Assembly (NCBI GenBank): GCA_003988855.1
Contig: QYAI01000204.1
Location: 1 to 58,305 of the forward strand
Direction: 5' to 3'
Source of the DNA: Arachnopeziza araneosa
Lineage: Eukaryota > Ascomycota > Leotiomycetes > Helotiales > Arachnopezizaceae
Length of the DNA: 58,305 bases
Every line of letters begins with the position of its first letter. Within the stretch, counting starts at the first letter, position 1. Shown here one piece after another: positions 31,290 to 43,329 of the stretch. The notes beneath the pieces were generated by a model. It saw only the letters and a list, made by a program, of their open reading frames with translations. It had not been told where the DNA came from and made no database searches. The translations under genes were made by a program, and so were the position numbers.

Positions 31290-33065
31290 TGCCAACACCG
31301 TCCTCGCTCTATTTCGCGTAGATGCTCCACTCGGCGGTTTTGGATAGACCTTAAATATATTAGCATTGAACGAGCTCTAGAGGCTTTGTATGAGGCTCTG
31401 CTAAACATCAGACATCGGCGAATACAAATCTAGTCTTCCTCGCTGTGAAGAAGCGACCCGTCATTGGGTCTTGTTAAACTAAAATTACGCCTTCTGGTAT
31501 TCTGCAGAGGATTCCCGTCTACTGCAGATCGGTAGACACCCTGGCAGCGGCAGGTCAATATTATCTGCATATCTCTCGGAGTACCTGAGCGTAAACAGAG
31601 AGCCTCTTATTGTGCGGAACGCAGTGTGCTTCTTCTTTTGTGATGACAAGTTCGACAGCCAACGTGATAGGAAAGCTATCTTACGGAGTCTAATCTACCA
31701 GATTTCGATACAACGCCGGAAGCCGATCAGACATAACAAAGCTGCAGACGATGTTCAAGGCTTTTGTCTAGTTGAGAATTTCAACGAGCTATAAAGAATC
31801 TTCAAGGCTACTCCCATGGACAAAAGAGCTGGTTTAATAAATATCATAGTTGATGCTATCGATGGGCGCAAGGAGAATACAACACGTAGATTTTTAGAGG
31901 CGATCAAGGAATTAATTGATGAGCTTCAAGGGACCACCACTCATTCATAAAGATAATAATTACAAGTCATCCGTTATTAAGCCACCAATATCGGATGCGT
32001 CATTTGCAGATTGGAGATTTAGATAGCAATACTGTTCAAGATCTACAGCTCTTCATCAAACGCAAGATTGGCGGGATAGCCAATAGGATTAATTGCAAGC
32101 CGGAGGTGAGAACTTGCACGTTGATAGCTGCAAGGTACCCTCTTTTTGAGTACACAGCCCTACACTGGGCTCACCGCTTTCAGTAATGCGGTGCATTCGT
32201 TCTAGCGACCTGCGGCAATTAGCAGTCAAGCTATCCGATAGCAGTAGTTAAAAGCGTTTAAACCGGCTCAGGACAAGCTTTTCCGAACCGGAAAACGAGT
32301 GACCCACAAACCTCTGCGAGTGTGGCTGGGCGCTTGGTTCACCTTAGAGTAGTTAATCAATTGATAGAAGTCGATGAAGTTGAGGTGAATGACCGTGGGA
32401 AAGGTGGTCGGACAGCCCTTTCTGTGGCAGTGGGGAGTGGCCACATTGCCGTCGTAGATGTCGCTTGCATCATAGGACTACGCAACCGGATACGCCAGAC
32501 TTCAGCAAGTGGATGCCTCTTTTCTGGATAGTGGGCGGCAAATACTTGGAAATAGTCCGCCAACTTGCTCCCGATAAACGTATCGACCTCAATCATGTCG
32601 ACAAGGCTGGTCGTAGCATTTTTTCTTAGGAAGTTTCAGTAGTAGAAACCGGAATCGTTAAGTTTCTCATATCCTGAAAAGGACTCGACATTCAGCACAG
32701 AGAATCGCTAGGTCGGACAGCTTTGTCCTAGGCAGCAGGGAATGGATGTATCGATGTAGTCATGGTGTTGAGAAGAAGCAAGCGTGTCATTGTCTCCGAA
32801 AAGGATAACGAGGGATGAAATACAATAGCATAGGCCATGATGGGTGGGTATCATAAGTTAGTGCGGTATCTCATCAAACAAGATCCGTTGGGCGCTGATG
32901 CACCGGATGGAAATGGCTGGACTCCTCTCTATGGGCGTTCTTCAAAGGCTCCCACGAATTGTCAACGCTCTGCTCATGTCTGGAAAGATAGATGCCAATC
33001 GAGCGGACAACGTTGGACGGGTACCACTTTCATTGGGCTGAGGGGTATAGGTATAAAGAGGTAGT
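31290..33065 (+). pseudogene. Decayed NACHT-ankyrin (NLR-like) gene
   Basis: Fragments in changing frames, with many stops, follow the order of fungal NLR proteins. A linker with Arg-rich text near 31310-31400 is followed by a P-loop-like GRHPGSGRS (31531-31557), where the Walker A Lys is Arg. NACHT text follows: CFFFCDDKFDSQRDRKAILRS (near 31618, shown in part), IVDAIDG near 31850, ITSHP near 31962 and LFIKRKIGG near 32050. Ankyrin-type phrases come next: GRTALSVAVGSGHIAVV near 32408, then GCIDVVMVL, GYHKLVRYLIKQD and NGWTPLYG up to 33000. At least ten stops or frame changes separate them. NACHT-ankyrin proteins act in fungal non-self recognition; this one cannot make a full product. Confidence 0.8.
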
Positions 33066-33448
33066 TAACTTACTGTTAGATGCCCTGTGTTAGATCGGAA
33101 GTCGGAAGCGTCAATGCCTAATAGCGTTGACCTGGGTCAAGACCTATGATTTCGCAGGCATAGCGAGGACCTTCTGAGCGGATATCATAATTGCTTATAA
33201 TTTCATCAATCTGACCATCGGAATTCTTTAGCTTGACACTAGGTTTCTTCTAGCACAATTTTTAACGTGGGCGATTTCTGGTTGCGGCACAGCATTTACT
33301 TCCATTTTAGCTTTTGTGCATAAAGCCTTAACTTTCCTATCATTAGGATTAAGATAGGACGTTGATCCTGTAACTAAGAGAGTCCGATGTGCAAAGCTTG
33401 CGACACGACAGTAGTGTGGCGGGATGTCTGACAGGTACCAACGGTTAC

Positions 33449-33560
33449 GGGACGGCGATCGGGTGAGGAGATCTCCACGAGGAAAGCGACTAGTGAAGAA
33501 GTAGGGTAAAGAAGCGAAGAGTAGGAGGCCAAGGTTACAGTGGTACGTGAGACATGTTCG
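33449..33560 (+). repeat. Diverged dispersed repeat, copy 2
   Basis: Direct-orientation partner of 30301-30410. Together the two copies bracket the decayed NLR-like gene. Confidence 0.5.
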
Positions 33561-36445
33561 TCCTTCATCTCGGGATGAAGGGTCTGATCCTAAGCTGCAC
33601 CTGCGGCATATTTTCTACGGTACGGAAGTAAACCGTACGCTGACCACCGTGGTCTTCTATGCGGACGCAGAAGAAAAGATGAACGGTTCCAGAAACCTTC
33701 AAATTCTGGAACGGTGAGCGACATCCAACAACTCCCAGTTTCGAGAGACTTGGCAAAGAGCCTGTCTTACCGCCCTGACCACGACCAGAGGCCGCCCAAT
33801 CGACCGCGAGCCGTTCATTACATGCATGCAATCTCACTGTGCTTAGGTACTTTACTATCTCGTGCGGAGGCCAATGTCCGAGAAGGGCAAAGATGAACGG
33901 CAGTAAATGATCAGATGAAAGGTGGCATGTCTGCTGTCACAATGTCACAAAATTTCCGACGCGTCCATACCAGCAGATCCACTTATGCAGGTTGGGAGAA
34001 AGGCAAGGAAATTGGAGAGATGAATTTAGGTAAACAAAACAATATGAAAGGCTGAGAATCCAAGATTGAAGGAGCCGCATTAATATATTCGCGACGGCTC
34101 CGGACTCCGAGAGATGAGATCGTGCTGGGAGGAAGAGAGATCGGGTCGGGGCCAGCACGATTAACATACAGGACTTGTCGCGTCTATTCATCACTTCTGA
34201 TTGATAGATGGAGGAATCTACAACCAAAGATCTGAAGTGAGCGACAATGCAGGAGGTATTGCAGCTTTCAGATGACATTCAAAACGTGCAGCTTGCAACA
34301 ACGACAAATGAAGTTCGCGGCAGAGGCTGGCTGTACTGAGATATTCGCAGAGGAGAGAAGCCTCAGAACTTCTGAGCTGGTACTTTACCCCTGAGGTGGA
34401 ATCTGTAATTGGCTCCACCCAAGGACTCGGGCCCTTGTTTTGCAGCGGAATTGACTCAAGGTGAAACCAGATGTGGCGGGTCCGATGGGCTCCCAGATGA
34501 GGATAACTGCTAGACCACCAACGTCAGAGGTGTGGTGGTCAGAGAGGATTCAAGAATAGTCGTGTCGTGTACAGTACGAGCTGCTATCTTTATATCTGCG
34601 AAACGTGAAGACTTCTTGGTCGTTGCAGCCTGGCTGACTGCTGAGTGACGACCGTTGTGTACCTGACATCCAAAATAGATCTTACCACAGATGGGGTATG
34701 CAGCCACTGTTTCGCTTCAGGTGACAGGCATCGGACCTGGCTGGCCTCAGTGGTGCACGAGCCAGAATGAGAGAATCCTTCCACGGGAAAAGCAAACAGA
34801 GGGCTAAAGCGGCTGGAGTGGTGGTGCTCTTGATAGGTGGCATGGCGTGAAATGAGAGAAACCGGATGACAACCAGCGCTGCTCTGTCCTCCTGCCCACC
34901 CCCAGTAGCCTCCAGACAGGCTAACCCCTCACTGTCGAACGCCTCCCGGTCGCCAACGACGCCATCAACGACATCTGGGCTGTCCCTGAGACCCCACCGC
35001 TGTTTCTGCTCGGCCCTGGGCCCGCTGACCTCGCCGTGTTGGGGCCAATATGCCCAGATGAAGAGCGAGCTCCTCTCTGGACCAGGGACACCATGACCTT
35101 TTGCCCAGGGAATATACGAAAGGTATCGCAAACACTTCCGATACCAATCATCAATCATTTCAATTCATTTCCTCGTCCCCTGTTCCTGCGATCAAGTGAT
35201 TTCCGTCGCAATCGTTTATTCTCGTCCTGGCGACAATTATCCGTCGCCATCTTGAGCTTCCTCCTGTCCTTCTTCCTCCTCTGCTGTCAGCGGCCCAACG
35301 CACTGCGGACGGCTCCTCACGAGCGATTCTTTTCTGGTCGACGCTTCACCACTGATTGATCGTCCGAGAGCTCGATGCTCCGATGTACATTGAGTCGAAC
35401 GGCACCACCCATCTTCTGAAACGACCTTTGAACGATTCCTATCGCATCAAGAAACCAACATTCGAGAGCCGCCACGAGCCCACGAAGAAACCTACTCAGA
35501 GTCGACCTGCAGTCCCACGTTGCACCGGCGGAGAATATCCCAAGTTCGAACCTTCGGAAGTGGTGGCCGTACTCCAACGGGGTGGAAAACGGAAACGCAG
35601 CTGTTTGCATGAAAGATTCTCACGGGCAGGCGAAACACCAAATGTATAGACTTGTTTTTCTTTCGCACCCAGAACGTCAGTGTGTTCAACGCAGTAGCGC
35701 AGCACCGGGCCAGCGTACCGAAGAGGGAGCCAGAAGGACTCAAACAGAGTTTCAACGCTCCTAGTCCAGTCGTTGCGCACACCCGAAGTGTCGGTTTCGT
35801 CTCTCTGGGTTTCCTGCTCTCTTCGCATACAATCCTTCTTTCCGACCTCCGTCGTCATTCTTCTCTTCTCTTCCCTTTTTTTGTTTTCGTTTGCTGGTGG
35901 ACACGCATACTGTTCGTGGTTGCTAATGCTCGGTTTTCGTTTTCAGGAATAGTGGGGTTGCGGTTTTCGATCAACACTTCCAGGGCCTCGTCGAGCGACC
36001 CTATTCGATTCACCCATTACAGTCGCCACCTATTATGCGACAGGCTTCACTTCCTTTCTAATCCATTCATTCGTATAGCTTTTGGCCTACTCTTCGGATC
36101 CCAGCGACCGACTTACACTCTTTTGCATCCTATCATTCTTCCGAGGTTCGACCACTTCACCCTTACGCTGCGATTTAGCCAGATATTTTCAACCGGCGAA
36201 ACAAACCAATTGACCAGTCCAATCTGCTCATTATTTTCACACGAGGCGGGTCTTGACGCACCCAGATTTCGGGACTGTACGGATACGCGCAGAGAGGGAT
36301 TATCTGGTGACGGCTTCATGCATATGCAAACGAGATAAAGGCAAGGTACTCGAGAAGAGGGATTAGATAACAAGAGCAAAAGACTCTTATATTTTTCGGG
36401 GTTCTGGAGACCCCTATCCTTCAATTTGAAGGACTTTTACCCCAG
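33561..36445. other. Long gene-poor stretch
   Basis: About 2.9 kb without a gene I can support. Overlapping frames near 34680-35160 (minus) and 35652-36338 (plus, 228 codons) have composition unlike protein. The last kilobase is pyrimidine-rich with many short ATG frames and may be the promoter and long 5' leader of the next gene. Confidence 0.4.
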
Positions 36446-39325
36446 ATGAGTCAACAATGGCAACCGCCATCCAGGCCTCCTGGAGGAGGAGGATCGGTGC
36501 GGAGAGCGAGAGAGAGGATGGCGGCCGGGTTACCACCGGAGAATTCCCCACCAGAGAATCTCCCGCCTCAATACCTCACGCCTCAACTGACAAAAGCCCA
36601 GAGGTTGTATGAGGCTCCAAGATTGGCGAACCCACCGAGACCAACGAATCGACCACGGCCGCCTATGCCATCAGCACTGGCAGAGTCAAGGAGTGCATCA
36701 GGTCCAATTGGAGTTGCGATATCACGACCGACACAGATCCCGCAATGGCCCTTGTCAGCAGCCATAGAGGGAACACCGGATCCAAGGACAAATCAACAGT
36801 ATCAACCTCCTCCGGGGAGAGGTGTTGCACCTCAGCGACCACGGAGACCGAGTCATGTGCCTTCGATGCTCGATGCTTCGCAATTACAAGGTCCGATGCC
36901 ATCTTTCCAATATCAAGCACCACAGCCTGGAAGGGGAGAGGAGGATATTACCTCTCCGGTGCTGCCTTCTCCAAATACTCAATCATCACGGCCATCAACA
37001 ATCTCTTCTGCTGGGTCGATACCCGATTTCCCAGTACCGTCCCAGCCATCTCAGCAAGGAGGCCCACCGAGAAGGAACTCAAATCTTGGCCCGCCACCTA
37101 CTTCGAGACGAGGTGGTTCGTCATATTATTCCCAAGCATCTTTTGTCTCGCCCATTCCCGAGGAGAGTCCAAGAGCAAACATGTCACATAACTCGTATGC
37201 TTCAAGTGCTGCAATGCCGTCGAGTTGGGGGTCACAAGACTCCCCAGGTTACGAAGAAGATGATGAAATCTACTCACCACGCCAGGCATTTCGGAATGAT
37301 AGAATAGAGGAAGTTCGCGAATTAGAATCTCGAGAGTCAGACGATGTGGATGACAATGATGGACAAGGCTTAATACGAAGTGCGAGTATTGGAAAAAGAG
37401 CAAAACCGGCAATGGTTACCACCCGAAGTTCAGATAAGTTGACCACCATGAGGCCTGCACCTACGCCACAACAAGTTTCGAAGTTGGAGAAGATGGGTGT
37501 GCTAGGTGCCGCTGTTGCACCTCTCAATGTTCCGAAATCAAGGGATGGGCCACGATGGCCAATCATTGGGAACCCAGATTCACCTTTGGCGACCGGAACT
37601 GGCTATATTGAATCGACTTCGTCTTCTGAGGAGATGTTACCTACCGTAGCCAGAGCGGTTACAACAACTGAGCCATCGCCGACGTACCAGCCGGATCAGA
37701 GGGCGAGCGCTATGCTCGAAGCATATCAAGGCGCGAGTACACTTCGACCTATTACTTCGCCAGTACTAGCAACACCAAGTCCAGGTTATAGCAGATTCTC
37801 AGCTATTCGACGACCACCACGTCTTAATATGGATGCAGTTCGGGATGCTGAAGCCCGCGGTAGTTTGACTAGTTTGCCTGACCTCATCCGACGAGCAACA
37901 CGGTTAGCAGCAATGATGGACAGTGGAAAGCGGCCAGGAAGCCGTCTGGCATTGGATGACTTCCCCGTTGACGGCGACTGGGGCCGGGATAAGGAAGCGG
38001 ATTGTGAGTACGCCTTCAACTTTACGAAACCTGACTGACCTGAGACAATAGCTGCCGACGGTAAACACCGCTCTTCCCGCCTGTCGGGCATGCTTGCCGC
38101 GTTTCCACCTCCTGGCATTGCAACCCCAGACGCCGTCAATTCACCAGCCCGTCCCCTTTCTTCGTGGCCTGCTCCATACGACGTCAACGACTCAACCCTC
38201 GATCCCGGCGAGCAGCCCAGAAAGCGACGCCGTTGCTGTGGTCTCCCCTGCTGGGCTTTCCTCCTAATTCTCTTCATCCTAGCTCTAATCATCGCCGCTG
38301 CTGTTGTTGTTCCACTCGAACTCCTCGTCTTCCATAAGCCTAGCTCTACCGCCAGTACAGGCGCTACGGTCGCTTCCTGCTCATCTAATACCACGACCGC
38401 TTGCCAAAATGGTGGCACTTCTTTCTTGGATGGTAGCGCTTGTGCTTGTATTTGCACCAACGGCTTCACGGGAGCGACATGTACATCACAAAATGCCACC
38501 GGATGTGCAACCACAACACTCTCCGGGACAGAGAGCTCGGTGACTCTAGGCGATGCTATCTCGCGCCTGATTGATGGCGCCGAGAGTAATTTCAGTATCC
38601 CACTGGACGCAAATACCATCCTCGCGAGGTTTAATAGCTTGAATCAGTCTTGCGGTGCGGAGAATGCATTGGTGACTTTTGACGGCAGTGCAGAGAGAAT
38701 TGGGAATGGAAATGATGTAGTATATTCGGCTGCAGCTACCAGCATCGAAACTTCTGCACCTACAGCGACTCCAGTGGATCAGGCGAAGGACGGGAATACA
38801 ATATATCTCACCACAGGGTCTCCTACTTCTTCTGCCTACAACGACTATGCCTATCCTCCCTCATCTGCAGCAACCTCAAACTCATACACAACATCCACGC
38901 CCTCCTCATCAACAACCACAAATTCACCCTCGTCCTATACTACATCAACATCCACATCCACATCCTCATCTTCACCTACTCCATCGTCCGTCTTCATCCC
39001 TACGCAATCAACCCTTGATTTCTCCCGTGTCGCCGTTCTCTTCGTCCTGCAAAAAATCTCCCTCAACACAGCTGTCGATGCTCAATCCAAAATACAACAC
39101 TTCTTCACCCAAGCCAGCAACGGCGATATCAGCTGTAACAATACCGCTGCGCAAAACTTGACCCTGTTTAGTGGTGGTACCATCGATCTCGTTGATTTTA
39201 AGCTCGACCTAGGCAGTGGGCTCGTGGGAGGGATGAATACAAGCTTGTATGGAAGGGATATCGCAAATGATGTCGTGGCCATAGGCAGGAGAGCAAAGCT
39301 GTGGAATGTGCATGGTTCGAGGTGA
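36446..39325 (+). CDS. Large single-pass membrane protein with EGF-like motif
   Basis: Two exons, 36446-38003 and 38052-39325, give 943 residues; the 48-base intron joins KEAD|SADGKHRSS. Residues 1-586 are Pro/Ser/Arg-rich and look disordered (for example WQPPSRPPGGGGS and PPSRRGG). A basic stretch (RKRRR) next to CCGLPC is followed by one strong membrane helix at about 587-613. Outside, an EGF-like Cys motif (CQNGGTSF..CACICTNGFTGATC) spans about 637-663. A Ser/Thr-rich stalk and a C-terminal domain with FVLQKISLNTAVDAQ complete the protein. There is no N-terminal signal peptide; the basic flank predicts an N-terminus in the cytosol (type II). Proteins of this layout are widespread in moulds and are probably cell-surface sensors or wall-linked scaffolds, but the function is not established. 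Confidence 0.85.
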
Positions 39326-39988
39326 TCTGCTTCACACCAAAAATTCTGAGTAGCAGTGTATATAGCTCCTTTTCTTTTCTTCTCCCGTTTTCGAATCATC
39401 GGCGATATACGCATGGCAACGAGCTGTCATGAATCATCCAGCCTATCCAACCCTCCTCAGCGACGGTTCGCAGATACCACCTCATATCTGTATGTATTTC
39501 TTTCTTGTATTTGATGAGCCGACTTATGCACGCATCATCTTCTTGCCTGCGCTCGCCGTCGTGCATAGCTCTGGAGTGGACAGCCCTGTTTTTATATACC
39601 TACTTGTTTTGTACGTTACTAGAAGTAGGGGGTGAAGTGGCGTGGGAAGAAGCAGAGGAGGATTAAATAGTAATGAATGATACCTAAATCGAATCATACC
39701 TCTTCCTTAGTGGTGGCATCTTGGTTCTATTTCCTATACTCCAATACTTGATCGAAACAGTCCAGCTGGGTTGCAAGCCGACAGACTTCGGAGACCGTAA
39801 TTGTAATCATGGTACTGATAAAAGTGCTCTTGTTAAGTAGAAAGGAGCTATCTACATTAAAGTCTTTGCAGAGAAAGTGAATTTTACAAGATCGACCTAT
39901 TAAGTTAAAGAAACAGGAAATTGTATTAATGGGCAACGCTGCCCTTACCCAGGTAGTTAAGCGAAGGCCCCAAAAATTGACTAAAAAA
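39326..39988. other. Intergenic region
   Basis: No gene is seen. On the minus strand it begins, just past the 5S relic, with a run of seven T (39983-39989) that would serve as a Pol III terminator. Confidence 0.4.
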
Positions 39989-40091
39989 ACATACAACAGC
40001 AGGTATTCGCTGGTGGTCACCCACCCAACTACTAATCTGCCGATCTAAAGCTTAAATATGGGAGAGCGGACGGGATCCCTTGGTCGTATGT
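39989..40091 (-). rRNA. 5S rRNA gene relic with internal deletion
   Basis: Read on the minus strand, it begins ACATACGACC and ends GTTGTATGT, the complementary ends of helix I in ascomycete 5S rRNA. Canonical internal blocks are GGGATCCCGTCCGCTCTCCC, TTAGTAGTTGGGTGGGTGAC and CACCAGCGAAT. The length is 103 bases rather than about 118-120. About 16 bases expected just after the first 11 (the segment that includes GTGGAAAAC in other ascomycetes) are missing. A T7 run directly follows the 3' end as a Pol III terminator, and a TATA sequence lies at -28 to -25, where fungal 5S genes carry one. The flanks therefore look like a genuine gene, but the deletion in the helix I/II junction probably makes it a pseudogene. 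Confidence 0.85.
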
Positions 40092-40139
40092 GACAGTAGT
40101 TGTGTTATTAAATCCTATAATGGAGTCTGTCGAAGGCTA

Positions 40140-40255
40140 CCCCTGGGCCGGATACTGAAATTGGGCGACCTGCCCGCAGTGCGGGGACGTAGTATACGTT
40201 TTTGATGGCAGAGCGGACAGGATGCTTAGCTTTTCCTTGGTCTAGGGTCGTATGT
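40140..40255 (-). pseudogene. Second, more decayed 5S rRNA relic
   Basis: On the minus strand from 40255 it reads ACATACGACC, then AAGGAAAAG, then CCTGTCCGCTCTGCCAT, clearly the 5' half of 5S rRNA. The 3' half (to about 40140) is barely recognisable. It lies 164 bases from the first relic in the same orientation. Confidence 0.65.
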
Positions 40256-40459
40256 GGCGGGAGAACTGTTGGTAAAATACGTGTATGGAATTATATAGGT
40301 ATCTTCTCAAAGTTCGCCAAGTTATTTTTGAACCTTTCCTTTTTCGGTTCAACGGTGTTGATTTCGGGAATCCACCTGATCTAGAAATGTTTTTTTGGTC
40401 TTCAATCTCTAACCAAGAGGGACTATTGATCCATCTCCTTCTTCGAATTCGAATCATTT

Positions 40460-42723
40460 TTATCGACCCTCATACCTTCTTATCACATCCGCAACATCGT
40501 TATGCCCTTTCATTGTTGCCACTTCGGCCGCTTCTTTTCCCTCATGATTCAGAATTGAGGTCTTAGCCCTAGACTTCAGCAGGTAAGCAACCTGTCTTTT
40601 ATTCCCAAACCCCGCCGCATAATGTAGCGCTGTATTTCCCCACCCGTCCTTCGCATCCACGTCCGCACCCTTCTCAACCAAGAACTTCACGCTGGGATAG
40701 ACGCTCCCGTACTCATCTGTGGCCTTGTGCAACGGCATCTGACCCCGACCGTTCCTGCCGAGGATATCGCATCCCGCCTCGACGAGTTGGATCACGATAT
40801 CTATATACCCATTCGTGGAAGAATAATGTAATCCGCTCTCTGCAAACGCATCTCTTGCGTTGGGATTCGCGCCTCGACTTAACAGCGCTCTCACGGAGCT
40901 ATTCTGACCCACCTCCGCTGCCCAAATCAACGCCGTTTTATGGAATGTTCCTCGTTTCTCCATGTCCGTCCTCCAGCGGCGTTCAAGCAACGTCTCAATG
41001 ACGGGCACGTGCCCCCTCGCGGAGGCAAAGTGGAGGGGACACCATCCATCCCCTACATTGGCGTTGGGATCAGCACCGTTCTCGAGAAGCATTCGGACCG
41101 CGTCGGTTTGTCCGTACTGTGTGGCGATGTGGATGGGTCGTGCGTCGTTCTTTTGTTTCATCTCGCTGTCGGCGCCTGCGTTGAGGAGGAGCTGGATGAT
41201 GGGTACGAAGCCTCGGGCTGAGGCGTGATGTAATGCTGTTTGGCCATCGCGATCACGATAGTTAGGATCGGCGCCTGCTTGGAGAAGGGTACTAAGGGTC
41301 GCGGTGTCGGCATTGTCGGTAGCCCACATGAGGGCGGTTATGAAGACAGGGCCGGGTAGGTTGATTTTGGCCTTATATTGAAGTTGGATGAGGAGTGACA
41401 CTATTGAATTGTTGCTTTGGTAACATGCGAAATGAAGTGCTGTCCAAAGAGTGTTGTTCTGGGAGTTGACATCGGCGCCGGCTTGGAGGAGACATTCTAC
41501 CACTGATTGGTGGCCAAACCATACAGCATAGTGCAAAGCTGTGTTTCCTGATTCGTCGGTTGTTTCAGCCGTGAAGTTTTTGGACAGTAAGAGTTTAACG
41601 ATTTCGACGTGGCCGGCCGCCGCTGCTTCATGAAGTGCAGTCCGACCATCGAGTTCACCTGACTCTGAGTTGAACGGTGAGTTAAGGTGCTTGACAACAT
41701 CCTCCAATGATCCTTTCCTAGCCGCAAGATTGATCTCAGCAGCATCTTCATCTGTAAACTCGAAAATTATAGGCACAGCGACGATTGGCTGTCATCGTCA
41801 GTATAGAGCATCACTTAAAGAAGATGCGTACCGTGTAGAAGCCTGGAACAGACCACTTCCCATCATAAATCGAAGCATCTGTTGGGTGATAAGCTACCAT
41901 GTCTGCTTCTTTGAAAGGTTTCCTCCCCACGAGGACATCTCGGCCCGTCTTTCCGATAAACGACGACAATGTCTTCTGGAGATTAGGGCGCTGAGTATCG
42001 ATAGAGGAAGTTGGAGAATCGAGTTTGAGCGAGTTGACACGGGCCAATTTCTTTGTTAACTGATCAACTTGCACACTCATTTTAGTGACTATGCTGTTGG
42101 TTTCAACATCGATTTCTCTTCCCTCCACAACAACGGTCTTAAGTCCAGCCGTTAGATCTTCGACAGAGCCAACTCTTTCATGCACCGTCTCCAATAGATC
42201 ATGTGTTCCCATACCTTGCACACTTCATATGTGAGCTGCACTCAATCTCCAAACTGATATAGAGAAGTCTTACCCACCTATTTAGCGTACTCATCACCAG
42301 AGTCAACGTCGTCTCCTCATACCTCACCCTCTCCGTCAACGCGACCAACTCCTTCTCACCTAACAACGCCTTGAAATTACTCCACCTAACCTTCCCTAAC
42401 TCACCACTCGGTTTGGTGTACTTCCTAACCAACCCCTCCACCTTCCCTAGAGTCTGAACATCCTCTTTCAGCAACGGTTCTAAGCCCATCATCAATTCCG
42501 AAATCAGCCGGCTTTGGACCGGATTCGATGGAAATTTATAATCCCGTGCGAAGGCATCGATGGAACTGAGGAGATCATGATAGGTTACTATATCTCGACG
42601 CGCGCTCATGAGCTGTTGGGGTCCGTCGATGATGGAGTCGATCAGTTCCTTGCAGCGCCGTGCTGAGTGCAGAGCTATGGCGACAACAGAGATGGCGCCG
42701 ATGGTGAGAGAGAAGGGATCCAT
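40460..42723 (-). CDS. Fungal STAND-type N-terminal domain plus ankyrin repeats, without NTPase domain
   Basis: Three exons: 42723-42278, 42222-41832 and 41788-40460, giving 721 residues. The N-terminus MDPFSLTIGAISVVAIALHS is the hallmark opening of the N-terminal domain found on many fungal STAND/NLR proteins, followed by about 200 helical residues. A middle stretch with FIGKTGRDVLVGRK leads into about eleven ankyrin repeats, with phrases such as GRTALHEAAAAGHVEIVKLLL and GNTALHYAAGFGNKRQVAYLL. There is no Walker A motif anywhere, so the NACHT or NB-ARC module of a full NLR is absent. Intron 2 is 43 bases and keeps FYT|PIVAVP. For intron 1 the donor GTGGGT with acceptor GAAG keeps the frame best; the exact junction is less certain. 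It is a likely adaptor or a truncated NLR-like protein. Confidence 0.82.
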
Positions 42724-43329
42724 GGCTTTGAGGAGAGGAGGAGATGAAGTAGGATGAGATGAGGAGACGGAGAGGAAATAGCAGTTGTCAGCCCTGGTTT
42801 TACCTCATGTCATGCTGCATGATGCGACGGGATGATCCGCTGCCACACTCAATGAACCGACAAAGGCATCTTGAGCTCCTTGAAATAAAAAGCAGACCAG
42901 CTGTGTTTTCAACTAAGGTGCTAGGTATGAACAGCTCTTCATATATACAGCCTCAAACTCTTTCCCTTTGATAGAATGTAGTTCCCGAATTGTGGAGAGG
43001 GGTGCGCAAGGACGCTAGGCCTCAAGAGTAAATAAATGCTCTCACCCTCAAAAAATGCCGGCTAGATCCACGACGCACGATTTGGCAATGCTGGCACCCT
43101 TAACCGGTACAACAATATTTTGTTCGGTCGATAGGTGTTATCCTATCACTTCAGCCACATGATGGATTCATCCCACCGTTATCGCAGAACGCAACGGGCG
43201 TCTGCAGGTTAGCCCACACTGTTTCTCACCGAGCTGATAAGCCTCTCGCCCTATAAGTGGGGGTAGGTATATTGAATTGACGGACAGCATTCAAGAAGGA
43301 TAGCACTAACCCAGTTTCCATTCAACAAG
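42724..43329. other. Divergent intergenic region
   Basis: About 600 bases serve as promoter for the ankyrin gene (minus) and the membrane-protein gene (plus). No specific sites are recognised. Confidence 0.4.

Noticed and set aside
30047..33900. Repeat-induced point mutation as cause of the decay
   Set aside because: The damaged region is not strikingly A+T-rich and stops are mixed with frame changes; without a dinucleotide calculation I cannot support it.
34682..35158. 158-codon minus-strand frame
   Set aside because: Several overlapping frames of similar length exist on both strands here, and none reads like a protein.
35652..36338. 228-codon plus-strand frame
   Set aside because: Composition is that of a pyrimidine-rich leader (Phe/Ser/Leu/His/Arg) without domains or splice structure; more likely 5' leader or promoter of the gene at 36446.
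37786..38619. 277-codon minus-strand frame
   Set aside because: Antisense shadow of the EGF-like membrane protein, whose two exons, membrane helix and Cys motif are well supported.
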